Shown in pieces: positions 1 to 8,392 of a DNA stretch of 64,000 nucleotides. Below the pieces are notes generated by a model, which was not told the origin of the DNA, searched no databases, and was given only the letters and a program-made list of their open reading frames with translations. Made by a program: the position numbers and the translations under genes. The stretch's first letter is position 1, and each line of letters starts with the position of its first letter. The DNA is taken from positions 13,203 through 77,202 of the forward strand of contig CAYLKN010000007.1 in NCBI GenBank assembly GCA_964384335.1, read 5' to 3'. The stretch is from JAUICS01 sp964384335. GTDB lineage: Bacteria; Pseudomonadota; Alphaproteobacteria; Micavibrionales; Micavibrionaceae.

Positions 1-59
1 TGATAGATAAAGGAATTTATTCTAAATATTCAGAAAAATCAAAGATGAACTGCACAATA

Positions 60-3000
60 CTAATTTGATACGGCCTGAAGGCGTTTTGTCTCACGATATG
101 TTTCGAGGAAGTTCCGGAATAGATCCACTTCCGTAACCAAAGCATTGATAGTATTCCGGTCGGACAAACGGCTTGATTTCTGGGGTCTTGTAACAACTTC
201 AAAAAGCTTGGACCGGTTTGTTTCCTGCATGGCCCTTGAAAAACGGTTTCGCAGACTTGCCAGGGCACGGTCTTCACCGGCAAGATTCAGAGCCACGGCC
301 CAGTTCAAAATCATGCTGGCCTGTTCTGTCGTCAGGTTTGTCTGTATTGATATTCTTTGCTTGGCGATGAGTTGTTCAAGCGAACGTGCGGCCGTAATCC
401 ACTGACCCTCCTGCCAGGCAATATCGGCGCGCAGTCTGAGAACATCTTCATTTTGTGGCAGACGTGAAAGCCTGGAAAGGGCTTCCTGGACATTGCCCGT
501 ATCCGCCAACGCTCGGGCTTCAAGGAGTTCTATATCCCCCTCAAGCTCCGGATGGCGCTCTTCTTTTCGGGCAAGGATCGTTTTCGCTTTTTTTAAGGCC
601 TCCAGAGCTTTGTCAGGCAAGGCATCGATGAGATAGATCGCAGCCAGACGCGCCGCGGTCTGCGCCGCCTCCTTGCCTTCCAGACGACTGTTGATAAGGT
701 AATTGAACAAATCCGAAGCCTGACCCAGAAGCTCGACTTCAACCAGGCGTTCCGCAAGATTTGAAATAGCCGCATCGCCGGTTTTGTCCGGCGGCGTCAG
801 TTCCTGAAATTCCTGATACACAGCAATGGCTTCCAGAGGCGGAAGCTTGTCAAGCTTGTCTGTCATAAAAATGTCCCGAAAGGATTCCGCCATCACCCCG
901 GTTATTTCTTCGGCAATAGGAGCCTCAGGCGTGAGAAGAGTGGCTCTTTTCAGAATACTTAACCCTTTGAGATAATCATTTTGTTCGATGTAAAGCATTC
1001 CAAGCTGATAATTCATACGTGTCTCCAGAATATCTTCACGCCAGCTGAAGCGGTATGTTTCCAAACGTTCAATGGCTTCATCAAGTGTGATCGTTCCCTC
1101 GTCGTATAAAAGACGCGTCAGTGCGAACCCGGCTTTGACACGGTATAGTTTATCAAGACTTTCGGCCAGTGGCTCCCACAGGAAAATGGTTCTGTCGATT
1201 TCTCCGCGTTGCCGGTGTGCTTCACCAGACAAATAATCCAGTTCCGCCTTGTCAAATTGTGAAAGTTGCGAATTCATGGATTTCGGGATGGAAAGATACT
1301 CCTCCGCCAGTTCGACATTGCCATCGCGCAGCGCCACTTCTGCAAGCGGGAGAGCGACCTTGTGCCTGAGTGTATACGGATAATTGCGAACTAGGGATAT
1401 ATTCTTCGGCAAAACCTCCGCAGCCTGCTGCCAGTCTCCCGCACCTGCAAGGGCCATGGCACGCCAGTAAAGAATTTCGTCATAATCATCAAGACCGCTG
1501 TAAAAAAGATTATTAACAGCCTCGCTGTAACGTCCTGCAAGCGCGTTGGCCGCACCTTTTAAGGCAATGTACTCGGCATTTTGATCCAAATTCGACAATT
1601 CCTGGCGCGCATAACCCAAAAAGCCGAGCGCCTCGATTGCGCGATGGTTTGACAGATTTAGTTTTGCAAGGGCCAGTAGATCTTCAATCTGTCCAGTTTT
1701 ATCTCTGTCCCGCAAACCTGAAAGAAGAATGAATTCATTTTTAATTACATCGTTTGGACCGCCCATAAGCCAGCGTTCAAAATTGAAAATCCTTCTGAAT
1801 TCCCGGGAGTCCTCATTGACATCTTCATCGGCACTTTGTTCATCGACCTCAATCTCTTCATCTTTTTCCAGTATGCGGGTTTTAAGGTCCCTTTGTTTCG
1901 TCAGGGCCAGTCCTCCTTCTTTTGAGACGACCAATCCGGTACCGGTAGAGCGGACGCCAAGATTATCGATTTTGCTTGATATCGTAACACCGGCAACACT
2001 GTTGAATTGTTCAAGTTCAACAAAGTCACGTTTCCTTCCTGCAAAATCAGCAGAATCGGTAACAAGGGCCGCGTAAACTGTTTCCCCGGTAACCGGATCG
2101 GTATATGTGACGAGATCACGAATGGACCGTAGTGGCCAGAAAAGAGCGGCCTGGCTTTCCTCTGCATTGCCGAAACGGCGTTCGGGCGCAACATCCTGCC
2201 TTGCCGGCGGTTCGTCGGGCGTAATAATAAGACGCCAGAGAAGTGTTCCTCCCTCACTGTAAACCTCATGACTGTTTGAGGGGAGCTGTAATTTGAATAA
2301 AGCCGCATCATCAAGAGAGTATATCTCGAATTCAGGGACTTTTTCTTTTTCCGGACCGAGAATTTCGGGAGGAATATTATTGTCGGGCTGGTTATGAACA
2401 ATCCATAAATTCCCAAATCTTTTATAAGCCGCAAGTCCAAGACTTTGTGTTGCGGAAATGCGGATGACATGCGGCTCGGTTATGGAATACCCGTCCGGAC
2501 TCACCGGCTCTGCAAAACCCGTTTCCTCAAGAGCCTGAACGTCTATAGAGGATATGCTTTCCTGGCCCCGGGTATCTTCGCTTTCCACGTTTGTCTGATC
2601 CGGCTGGTCAGAAGGTGCGGCCTGTATTTGTGATTCGGGATTTGTTTGCGGTTTTCCGGGTTCGGCCGGTTTGGCACGGCTTGCAGGTGGTAAGTTGTTT
2701 TGTGCACTAAAGGTTACCGGACCTGTAGGAGGATCGTAAAGATCAATAATCACGCGGTCACCAATCTGGAAATGCCGGATTTCACTTCCTGACGGTACCA
2801 CAGCTTCCAGTGATGGTTGCTCCGTATCACCGGAAAGTTCCAGAGATTTAAGATTGGGATTACGGATATCTGCAGAAACGGGTTCTGTTAGGGGCCTGTC
2901 TGTTTTAAACGTGACAGTGACGGTTTTTGTCTCGCCGCTGCTTCCGGATACCTGAACCGTGTAGGGAACTGCCGAAGTCCAGTCGATTACAAGGCGTGTA

Positions 3001-3116
3001 TAATCATCTTTACGGGCGCTCCTGATCGTACCTTCCGCGTACGCGGGGCTGTTAAAAGTTTCCAGGCAAAGCCAGCCAAGGACGCAGGCGAGACATATTT
3101 TCAGTTTGTGTTTCAA
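60..3116 (-). CDS. Large secreted TPR-repeat protein of the motility operon
   Basis: A 1018-residue protein with an N-terminal signal peptide (hydrophobic stretch, then SPAYA before EGTIRS). Residues about 30-130 are beta-rich and resemble an AMIN-type envelope-binding domain (TRLVIDW, VIIDLYDPP). A Pro/Gln/Glu-rich linker follows, and from about residue 440 to the end there are many helical tetratricopeptide-like repeats. It is probably a periplasmic scaffold. It lies 18 bp after motB on the same strand, so a role in anchoring or assembling the flagellar motor is inferred, not shown. The start codon is TTG; the nearest upstream ATG in this area runs into a stop. I know no named function for this family; related large TPR genes sit beside mot genes in other alphaproteobacteria. 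Confidence 0.8.
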   Translation of the reverse strand: MKHKLKICLACVLGWLCLETFNSPAYAEGTIRSARKDDYTRLVIDWTSAVPYTVQVSGSSGETKTVTVTFKTDRPLTEPVSADIRNPNLKSLELSGDTEQPSLEAVVPSGSEIRHFQIGDRVIIDLYDPPTGPVTFSAQNNLPPASRAKPAEPGKPQTNPESQIQAAPSDQPDQTNVESEDTRGQESISSIDVQALEETGFAEPVSPDGYSITEPHVIRISATQSLGLAAYKRFGNLWIVHNQPDNNIPPEILGPEKEKVPEFEIYSLDDAALFKLQLPSNSHEVYSEGGTLLWRLIITPDEPPARQDVAPERRFGNAEESQAALFWPLRSIRDLVTYTDPVTGETVYAALVTDSADFAGRKRDFVELEQFNSVAGVTISSKIDNLGVRSTGTGLVVSKEGGLALTKQRDLKTRILEKDEEIEVDEQSADEDVNEDSREFRRIFNFERWLMGGPNDVIKNEFILLSGLRDRDKTGQIEDLLALAKLNLSNHRAIEALGFLGYARQELSNLDQNAEYIALKGAANALAGRYSEAVNNLFYSGLDDYDEILYWRAMALAGAGDWQQAAEVLPKNISLVRNYPYTLRHKVALPLAEVALRDGNVELAEEYLSIPKSMNSQLSQFDKAELDYLSGEAHRQRGEIDRTIFLWEPLAESLDKLYRVKAGFALTRLLYDEGTITLDEAIERLETYRFSWREDILETRMNYQLGMLYIEQNDYLKGLSILKRATLLTPEAPIAEEITGVMAESFRDIFMTDKLDKLPPLEAIAVYQEFQELTPPDKTGDAAISNLAERLVEVELLGQASDLFNYLINSRLEGKEAAQTAARLAAIYLIDALPDKALEALKKAKTILARKEERHPELEGDIELLEARALADTGNVQEALSRLSRLPQNEDVLRLRADIAWQEGQWITAARSLEQLIAKQRISIQTNLTTEQASMILNWAVALNLAGEDRALASLRNRFSRAMQETNRSKLFEVVTRPQKSSRLSDRNTINALVTEVDLFRNFLETYRETKRLQAVSN

Positions 3117-3134
3117 GGTGTCATACTTGTAATG

Positions 3135-3866
3135 TTAGCGGACAAAACCAAGGGCCTCATATATCGACCCGTCATTATTCAATATAATGATATCAATCCG
3201 CCGCGCGAGACTTAAGCGCTTTTTTTCATCAAGTGTTTCCGGCAGCTCCTGATAACGCGTGGAGCTGAATCCCTGAACCCGAAACTCCCGGTTGTAACCG
3301 TTTTGATACAGCTCGTGGGCAACAGAAGCCGCCCTTGCCAGGGAAAGGGCCCAGTTGGAACCCCACCCGGCATTCTCATTCACGGCACGCGGATCGGCAT
3401 GGCCCGCAACCTCAATGGCATTTGATAACTGGCTCAGGACAGGCGTTAACGCCTTTAACGCAGCTTTTCCTTCCGGCTTCAGTTCCGCACTTGCCGTATC
3501 AAAGAGAATCGACTGGTCAAGGGAAAGAAGCAACCGGTCTCCCTGATTACTGATTTCAATAGGGTCAAGTACCGGATTTTCCTGAAACTGGGATTTTAAA
3601 ACCGGGCTAAGATATTCAAGTTGGTCCCCATGATTAAAAGTGACTTTGGGTAATGTTATATATTCCTGTTCAGCTCTGTATCCCAAAGATCCGTATTCCG
3701 TGCCGAATTCTTTTGAAAATGTTGTTCTTAAATCCTCCCACGCTTTGGGCTCCGGCTTGGTCATGGAAAAGATCAGAACAAAGAATGTCAGCATGAGCGC
3801 CATCAGATCTGTAAATGATATCAGCCAGACGGGCGCACCTTTATTTGAATCATTCATGTTAAACAT
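3135..3866 (-). CDS. motB: Flagellar motor stator protein MotB (OmpA family)
   Basis: A 243-residue stator B subunit. A short cytoplasmic N-terminus leads into one membrane helix (WLISFTDLMALMLTFFVLIFS) carrying the conserved Asp, here D20, that takes part in proton translocation. Residues about 105-235 form an OmpA-like peptidoglycan-binding domain (LFDTASAELKPEG, GHADPRAVNE, RVQGFSSTRY). It anchors the stator to the cell wall and would pair with MotA, which is not encoded in this window. It lies 12 bp after the MotB-like gene and just before the TPR gene, so it is probably co-transcribed with both. A second in-frame ATG at residue 4 is an alternative start. Confidence 0.88.
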   Translation of the reverse strand: MFNMNDSNKGAPVWLISFTDLMALMLTFFVLIFSMTKPEPKAWEDLRTTFSKEFGTEYGSLGYRAEQEYITLPKVTFNHGDQLEYLSPVLKSQFQENPVLDPIEISNQGDRLLLSLDQSILFDTASAELKPEGKAALKALTPVLSQLSNAIEVAGHADPRAVNENAGWGSNWALSLARAASVAHELYQNGYNREFRVQGFSSTRYQELPETLDEKKRLSLARRIDIIILNNDGSIYEALGFVR

Positions 3867-3878
3867 CGAATTTTAGCT

Positions 3879-4550
3879 CTAAATATTTTCAAGATACGGT
3901 TTGTAAGGGCGGAATATGATGTCCACCGTTTCTTTTTCCCCTTTTTGTAATCCTATATTCAGCAAATTTACAGGCATTCCTTTTTCTTCAAAACGCTCGG
4001 CGATTTTTGATATTTTTCTTAAAGGGCTTTCCTTTTCAGTGTCATTCCTTGTATAAGGACCGCCGATTTTCTGAGGATGATAATCAAGATTAAGAATAAT
4101 ATCCATTTGAAGTTTTCGTGCCGGGTCATCATGATCAAGAATATTGATTGCGGAGAGGATAAGCTCTTTGTTTTGAGCGGAGTCATTACTATCAGAACCC
4201 GGACCTGAATTTTCATCACCGACAATCAGACTTTCAAGGTCTGCAAAGGGCACCGTTACTATAAGAACACCTGTGCGTGAGCTTCTTCTGGCTGTGGCGG
4301 ACGGAATTCTGGAACGGAAAAGCGCCTCAATTCTTTCATACGAATCACCGTCTCCTCTTCCGGAGGTTACATCCGGAACACTTGCCGGTTTTGTCTGCTC
4401 TGCCGCTTCAAACTTGGCCGCGAACGTTCTTTCAAGACTCTCGAGGATAGGACCCGAACGCCCTTCGTCAAACTGCGCCTGAGTATTCAGAACAAGAAAA
4501 AAGGCAAGCAGGATAATAAATATAGAAAGTGATAAAATCTGCCCGGCCAT
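3879..4550 (-). CDS. MotB-like membrane protein lacking the stator Asp
   Basis: A 223-residue protein that begins directly with one membrane helix (SLSIFIILLAFFLVLNTQAQF), followed by a soluble, presumably periplasmic, domain. The helix ends like a MotB helix (AFFLVLNT against TFFVLIFS) but has no aspartate where MotB carries its proton-binding residue. The C-terminal half (LQMDIILNL, FEEKGMPVNLLNIGLQKGE) has the length and layout of an OmpA-like domain without its peptidoglycan-binding motif. It sits between cheZ and motB with 12-50 bp gaps. A GAGGG ribosome site 6 bases upstream supports the ATG. It is probably a diverged, non-conducting MotB paralogue or an accessory motor protein; the homology is weak. 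Confidence 0.6.
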   Translation of the reverse strand: MAGQILSLSIFIILLAFFLVLNTQAQFDEGRSGPILESLERTFAAKFEAAEQTKPASVPDVTSGRGDGDSYERIEALFRSRIPSATARRSSRTGVLIVTVPFADLESLIVGDENSGPGSDSNDSAQNKELILSAINILDHDDPARKLQMDIILNLDYHPQKIGGPYTRNDTEKESPLRKISKIAERFEEKGMPVNLLNIGLQKGEKETVDIIFRPYKPYLENI

Positions 4551-4599
4551 TTTCGGCCCTCATTTCATAACTGTCTTTAAAGACTGTGATTTCAGAAGA

Positions 4600-5220
4600 T
4601 TATTCAAAATCTTCCAGAAGCTTATCAATATCATCCTGAGTTATTGATCTGCCAGGCATTTGCGGTCCTTGCGCCAATGCGTGCTCATCGGGATTATTAA
4701 TCGAAACCCTGTTCAATTCACCATCTGTCATGCCGGGGACTTTTTTGCCAACAATGTCGAGCAGTTTTATAACTTTGGATTCAATTTGTTGAAGGGCACT
4801 TGTAACCTTATTAATACGCTGGCCGGTAATATCCTGAAAGGAGCAGGCTTCGTAAATTTTCGTAACCGCACCTGCTACTTTTTCGGCCACCTCTCCTTCC
4901 AGCTGGTTTTCAGCGAGGGTTTCAATGATCTCAACAGCATCCATTATGTCTCCTGTCGCCTGCTCGGTTGCCTTGACAACGGCATCCAGTTCATCGGCAG
5001 CGGTTGGAATATATTTGTTTTGAATATCTCCCGGTGTGGACGTGCTGATTTCACGTCTGGCATCTTCGATAATACTATTGAGATTTGTTAATTCGCCATG
5101 AAGGGATTTTATTTCTTCGTTTTCCTGATCCCTTATTTTCAAAATCACAGAGTTGATAATATTTACAACTTTATCTCTGTCAAAAGTTTCAGCTTTATTT
5201 TTGTCGTCTTTAGATTGCAT
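4600..5220 (-). CDS. cheZ: CheY-P phosphatase CheZ
   Basis: A 206-residue, largely helical protein. The central segment ACSFQDITGQRINKVTSALQQIE matches the CheZ catalytic helix, with the Gln of FQDxTGQ that positions the water attacking CheY aspartyl phosphate. The C-terminus (ITQDDIDKLLEDFE) resembles the acidic CheZ tail that grips CheY. It therefore ends the chemotaxis signal at the motor by dephosphorylating CheY. It lies 54 bp downstream of cheY on the same strand, which supports the assignment. CheZ is common in alphaproteobacteria of the Rhodospirillales and Caulobacterales type. Confidence 0.85.
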   Translation of the reverse strand: MQSKDDKNKAETFDRDKVVNIINSVILKIRDQENEEIKSLHGELTNLNSIIEDARREISTSTPGDIQNKYIPTAADELDAVVKATEQATGDIMDAVEIIETLAENQLEGEVAEKVAGAVTKIYEACSFQDITGQRINKVTSALQQIESKVIKLLDIVGKKVPGMTDGELNRVSINNPDEHALAQGPQMPGRSITQDDIDKLLEDFE

Positions 5221-5274
5221 GATTTTTACCGTCTCTTATTGCAACTCAAAATATTACATAGTATGCCATATATG

Positions 5275-5664
5275 TTAAAAATCACCTAACACGGCTGCGA
5301 TTTTGTTTTTAAGCGTTTCCGCGTTGAAAGGTTTAACAATATAGTTGTTTACTCCTGCCTCTTTGGCGGCGATGACATTCTCAGTCTTGCTTTCCGCCGT
5401 GATCATAATGAAAGGAACGTTTGGATTTCCCTCACTGCTTGCCCTTACGGATTTAAGGAGCTCAAGACCGGACATGGGTTCCATGTTCCAGTCGGAAATG
5501 ATCAGCCCGTATTCTTTTTTATTGGCCATTTCAAGAGCCATAGAGCCGTCGGTTGCCTCATCGACGTTATTAAACCCAAGCTGTTTCAGAAGGTTTTTTA
5601 TTATCCTGAGCATGGTTTTATAGTCATCAACAATCAGGATCTGTATATTTTTATCAACTGCCAC
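5275..5664 (-). CDS. cheY: Chemotaxis response regulator CheY
   Basis: A single receiver domain of about 129 residues. The acidic pocket (ILIVDDYKTM), the phospho-accepting Asp (LIISDWNMEPMSGLELL), the switch Thr (FIMITAES) and the conserved Lys (NYIVKPFNAETL) are all present. On phosphorylation it binds FliM and changes motor rotation. I prefer the GTG at 5664 (giving MAVDKNIQILIVDD) because a GGAG sits 8 bases ahead and the N-terminus then has the usual CheY length; a TTG at 5679 is the in-frame alternative. It heads the cheY-cheZ-motB stretch and is preceded by a 253-bp AT-rich gap that probably holds its promoter. Confidence 0.9.
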   Translation of the reverse strand: MAVDKNIQILIVDDYKTMLRIIKNLLKQLGFNNVDEATDGSMALEMANKKEYGLIISDWNMEPMSGLELLKSVRASSEGNPNVPFIMITAESKTENVIAAKEAGVNNYIVKPFNAETLKNKIAAVLGDF

Positions 5665-5752
5665 TTTGTCCACTCCCAATTTACATTATTTGAATTTCTA
5701 ATGAAGTTAGAACTGAAATATTTTGTTACAAACCATTATGAACTCAAAATTA

Positions 5753-5767
5753 TTAATCAAACTATAA
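5753..5767. promoter_or_regulatory. Possible CtrA-like half-site pair upstream of cheY
   Basis: On the minus strand the sequence reads TTAT, seven bases, TTAA. This is one mismatch from the alphaproteobacterial CtrA box TTAA-N7-TTAA. It lies about 90 bp upstream of the chosen cheY start, in AT-rich DNA where such a match can easily arise by chance. Confidence 0.25.
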
Positions 5768-5885
5768 TATAAAAACCATTCAAGAAAAATTGACATACAT
5801 AGATAGGAAACCGGTGAAAACCCACTGCCCCTTATTTGAAGCTTAATTAGTAATATTCATTCCAGAAATCATAGTATTTTGATTT

Positions 5886-5903
5886 GGGCTTAAAATAAAG
5901 CCC
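5886..5903 (-). terminator. Weak hairpin after the MotE-like gene
   Basis: GGGCTT and AAGCCC pair across a six-base AT loop, 15 bp beyond the stop of the MotE-like gene. On the minus strand only a broken T-rich tract follows, so it is at best a weak intrinsic terminator separating the fliL-fliM transcript from cheY. Confidence 0.4.
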
Positions 5904-5917
5904 TAATTTTGAACACG

Positions 5918-6643
5918 CTATTGCGGGTTGTCTTCGCTGAACTCCAGAATTTTATTTTCTGTGGCAAGAAGCGTTGTTAAGGCCCGGGCTTTTTCGGTTG
6001 TCATTTCAGCCAGAATAGGAGACATCTTTCTTTCAGACATCCTTGAAAAGACATCCAGCAGAACATCTATATTAAGTGTATTGAAAATTTTCGCGGCGTC
6101 GTCAGCTTTCATCCCTTCATAGATTTTTACAAGCCGCATAATTCTTTTTTCTTCCTCTTCAGAATGTTGCTCCAGAAGGCTTTTGATTTCATCTCTTAAA
6201 TTTGAGAGCTCACGGTATTTTCGATCAAGCTCTTTTTCCGCAGCCTGTAAAAGTGCCTCTTTACGTGCCAGTTCCCTTTCGGCAGCTATTATTCTTTTTC
6301 GTCTGTCCTTAAGATCATCACTCAGCTCTTTTTGTACGTTTCTGTATGTAACCTCGCTGTCCAGTGTATCCAGGTTAACGGATTCAGCATCGGTATCGTT
6401 CACATCCGGATTGCCCAGGGATATTTCATCATCTGAAGCATCCATACCCCCGGTATCTGACTGCGCCGTCTCCATCAGATTTTCTGTACTATTCCCGCTG
6501 TTGTCTTGATTTATCCGGTCCGTTTCCAGCCCCTGCGCCCAGGCGTTTATATTTACCGCCAGTTCACCTGCGCGAAATACAAATGCAAAAACCGCAATTG
6601 CAATAAAAACCGGCAAAATTCTAATGTTTTCAAACAACTTCAT
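5918..6643 (-). CDS. MotE-like flagellar protein (MgtE-N-like domain)
   Basis: A 241-residue protein with an N-terminal membrane helix or signal anchor (about residues 10-30), an acidic low-complexity stretch (about 35-90), a long charged coiled coil (DRRKRIIAAERELARKEALLQAAEKEL region, about 105-165) and a C-terminal domain of MgtE intracellular-N type (VKIYEGMKADDAAKIFNTLNIDVLLDVFSRMSERKMSPILAEM). This layout matches MotE, a periplasmic chaperone of MotC first described in rhizobia and widespread beside fliM/motB genes in alphaproteobacteria. It follows the DUF6468 gene by 3 bp. The exact role here is inferred from family and context. Confidence 0.75.
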   Translation of the reverse strand: MKLFENIRILPVFIAIAVFAFVFRAGELAVNINAWAQGLETDRINQDNSGNSTENLMETAQSDTGGMDASDDEISLGNPDVNDTDAESVNLDTLDSEVTYRNVQKELSDDLKDRRKRIIAAERELARKEALLQAAEKELDRKYRELSNLRDEIKSLLEQHSEEEEKRIMRLVKIYEGMKADDAAKIFNTLNIDVLLDVFSRMSERKMSPILAEMTTEKARALTTLLATENKILEFSEDNPQ

Positions 6644-6646
6644 ATT

Positions 6647-7189
6647 TTATTTTCTCATTTTTTGAAGAGCGCTTGCCAGATCTTTTTCGGCCTTGCTCAT
6701 TATCTCTTTGGTGTTATCTGTATCCTGATTGTCGTATTTTTGTTTTTCTTTTTCATGGGTGTTCAAAGAAAAATCCGGATTGTCCTTCTCCAGTTTTCTT
6801 GTTTTTGTGTTTACGCCAAGTTCAAGGGGTTTTTGCGGGCGCTTTGCATCGCTTTCTGCGTTCCGGCTTCTGGAGGTTGCAAGTGTTTCAAGCCGGTTTG
6901 CCAGATTTTGCGCGGCCTCGTTAACGAGCTGAAGTTCCTCTGAGATTGACCTGGATTCGTTGATTTTGAGCTGTAAATCATGTCCGGCATCTTCCGTTAT
7001 CTCGCGAAGCGAGTGTATTGAGTTGCGCGCGGCCGCTATACTCTCATCCAGACTTTTTAAAACCGTCTCAAATTCCTTGCGGCCCTCCCGGAAATTTTTT
7101 AAGGCGGTTGAAAGTCGTCCTGCATAAAAAATCGTCACGCCCAAAAGCGCAAGAATAACGCCGTCGATAGCAAAACTTATAATTTCCAT
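6647..7189 (-). CDS. DUF6468 flagellar-cluster membrane protein
   Basis: A 180-residue protein with one N-terminal membrane helix (FAIDGVILALLGVTIFYAGRLSTAL), a helical coiled-coil region (about 30-115: FREGRKEFETVLKSLDESI, LQLVNEAAQNLANRLETLA) and a Lys/Asp/Asn-rich tail. The pattern matches DUF6468, found next to fliM in alphaproteobacteria. The fliM stop and this start share one base (TAATG), so the two are probably translationally coupled. No biochemical function is known to me. Confidence 0.72.
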   Translation of the reverse strand: MEIISFAIDGVILALLGVTIFYAGRLSTALKNFREGRKEFETVLKSLDESIAAARNSIHSLREITEDAGHDLQLKINESRSISEELQLVNEAAQNLANRLETLATSRSRNAESDAKRPQKPLELGVNTKTRKLEKDNPDFSLNTHEKEKQKYDNQDTDNTKEIMSKAEKDLASALQKMRK

Positions 7190-8349
7190 TAGTAATCTTC
7201 TTCCTTCGGCTCAATATATTCTTCAACCCGAACGGCGATGCTCTCCTCCTTCTGCCCGACAGGGCCACGAAACATGGCAAAATCCCCGCATCTAAGCTCG
7301 ATAAAATCTTCAGCCTTTGTGTTAAATATAATCTGGGATCCAATACGCCAGTTCAAAAGATCGTCCAGGGATACAGTTTTTTCTCCCAAAACGGCACTTA
7401 AATTGACCGAAGTCTGATAAAGTTCATTTGTAAGGTGGCTTTCCCATATCGTATCGCGCCCGAACTTCTCCCCCATAAACATCTGTAAAAGCAGTTCCCG
7501 GATTGGTTCGAGTGTCGCGTACGGGATCAATATTTCTATGCGCCCGCCTCTGTCACCCATATCGACCCTGAGCCTGGCCAGAATACATGCGTTCCCGGTC
7601 TGGGTAATGGCGGCAAAACGCGGATTTGTTTCCATTCTTTCAAGAGAAAAACTGACAGGCGAAAGCGGATCAAAAGCGGAAGACATATCACTGATCGTCA
7701 CTTCAATCATTCTCTCAACCAGCTTTGTTTCAATTGTTGTATACGGTCGTCCTTCAACACGTATGGCCGGTGTTCCCTTCCTGCCGCCAAGCAGAACGTC
7801 AACAATCGAATATATAAGAGCGCTGTCCACCACAAGAAGGCCGTTGTTGTCCCATTCCTCGGCCTTGAACACGGAAAGCATTGCCGGAAGGGGGATTGAG
7901 TTCATATAATCCCCAAAGCGGACCGTTGACACCTGGTCCAGCGAAACCTCGACATTATCCGTTGTCAGATTTCGCAATGATGTGGACATGAGCCGTACAA
8001 GACGGTCAAAAACGATATCCAGCATCGGCAGGCGCTCGTAATTAACAAGCGCAGAATTAATAAGAGCCATTACACCGTAGGATTCACCGTCTTCATCCCC
8101 CTCGTCATCAAAGCCGAGAAGGCTGTCGATCTCATCCTGGTTAAGAACACGGGCCCCGGTTTCGTTATCTTCTCCGAACATATCGAAGGAATCTTCCTCG
8201 CCGCCTTCGCCCCCGTCATCTGCACTGACATCCTCGCTTCCGGACGTGTCGTCGCCTCCTCCCTCATCATCGGCCATGGCTTCCCATTCCGCCATCATGG
8301 CGCGTTCCTCGTCGGACATCTGTTCCGTTTCGTCCTCAGTGTCGCTCAT
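7189..8349 (-). CDS. fliM: Flagellar motor switch protein FliM
   Basis: A 386-residue C-ring protein that links MotA torque, FliG and FliN and receives CheY-P. The CheY-binding motif LNQDEIDSLLGF is present but lies at residues 69-80, after an acidic Gly/Asp/Glu-rich extension, rather than at the N-terminus. The middle domain (LINSALVNYERLPMLDIVFDRLVRLMSTSLRNLT, GGRKGTPA) and C-terminal SpoA domain (LSAVLGEKTVSLDDLLNWRIGSQIIFN) are complete. An AAGGG site 5 bases ahead supports the ATG. It follows fliL by 43 bp and overlaps the next gene by one base. Confidence 0.95.
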   Translation of the reverse strand: MSDTEDETEQMSDEERAMMAEWEAMADDEGGGDDTSGSEDVSADDGGEGGEEDSFDMFGEDNETGARVLNQDEIDSLLGFDDEGDEDGESYGVMALINSALVNYERLPMLDIVFDRLVRLMSTSLRNLTTDNVEVSLDQVSTVRFGDYMNSIPLPAMLSVFKAEEWDNNGLLVVDSALIYSIVDVLLGGRKGTPAIRVEGRPYTTIETKLVERMIEVTISDMSSAFDPLSPVSFSLERMETNPRFAAITQTGNACILARLRVDMGDRGGRIEILIPYATLEPIRELLLQMFMGEKFGRDTIWESHLTNELYQTSVNLSAVLGEKTVSLDDLLNWRIGSQIIFNTKAEDFIELRCGDFAMFRGPVGQKEESIAVRVEEYIEPKEEDY

Positions 8350-8392
8350 AGGTACCCTTTTTAAGTTTTCTTCTTATATTTTTATTCTACCA

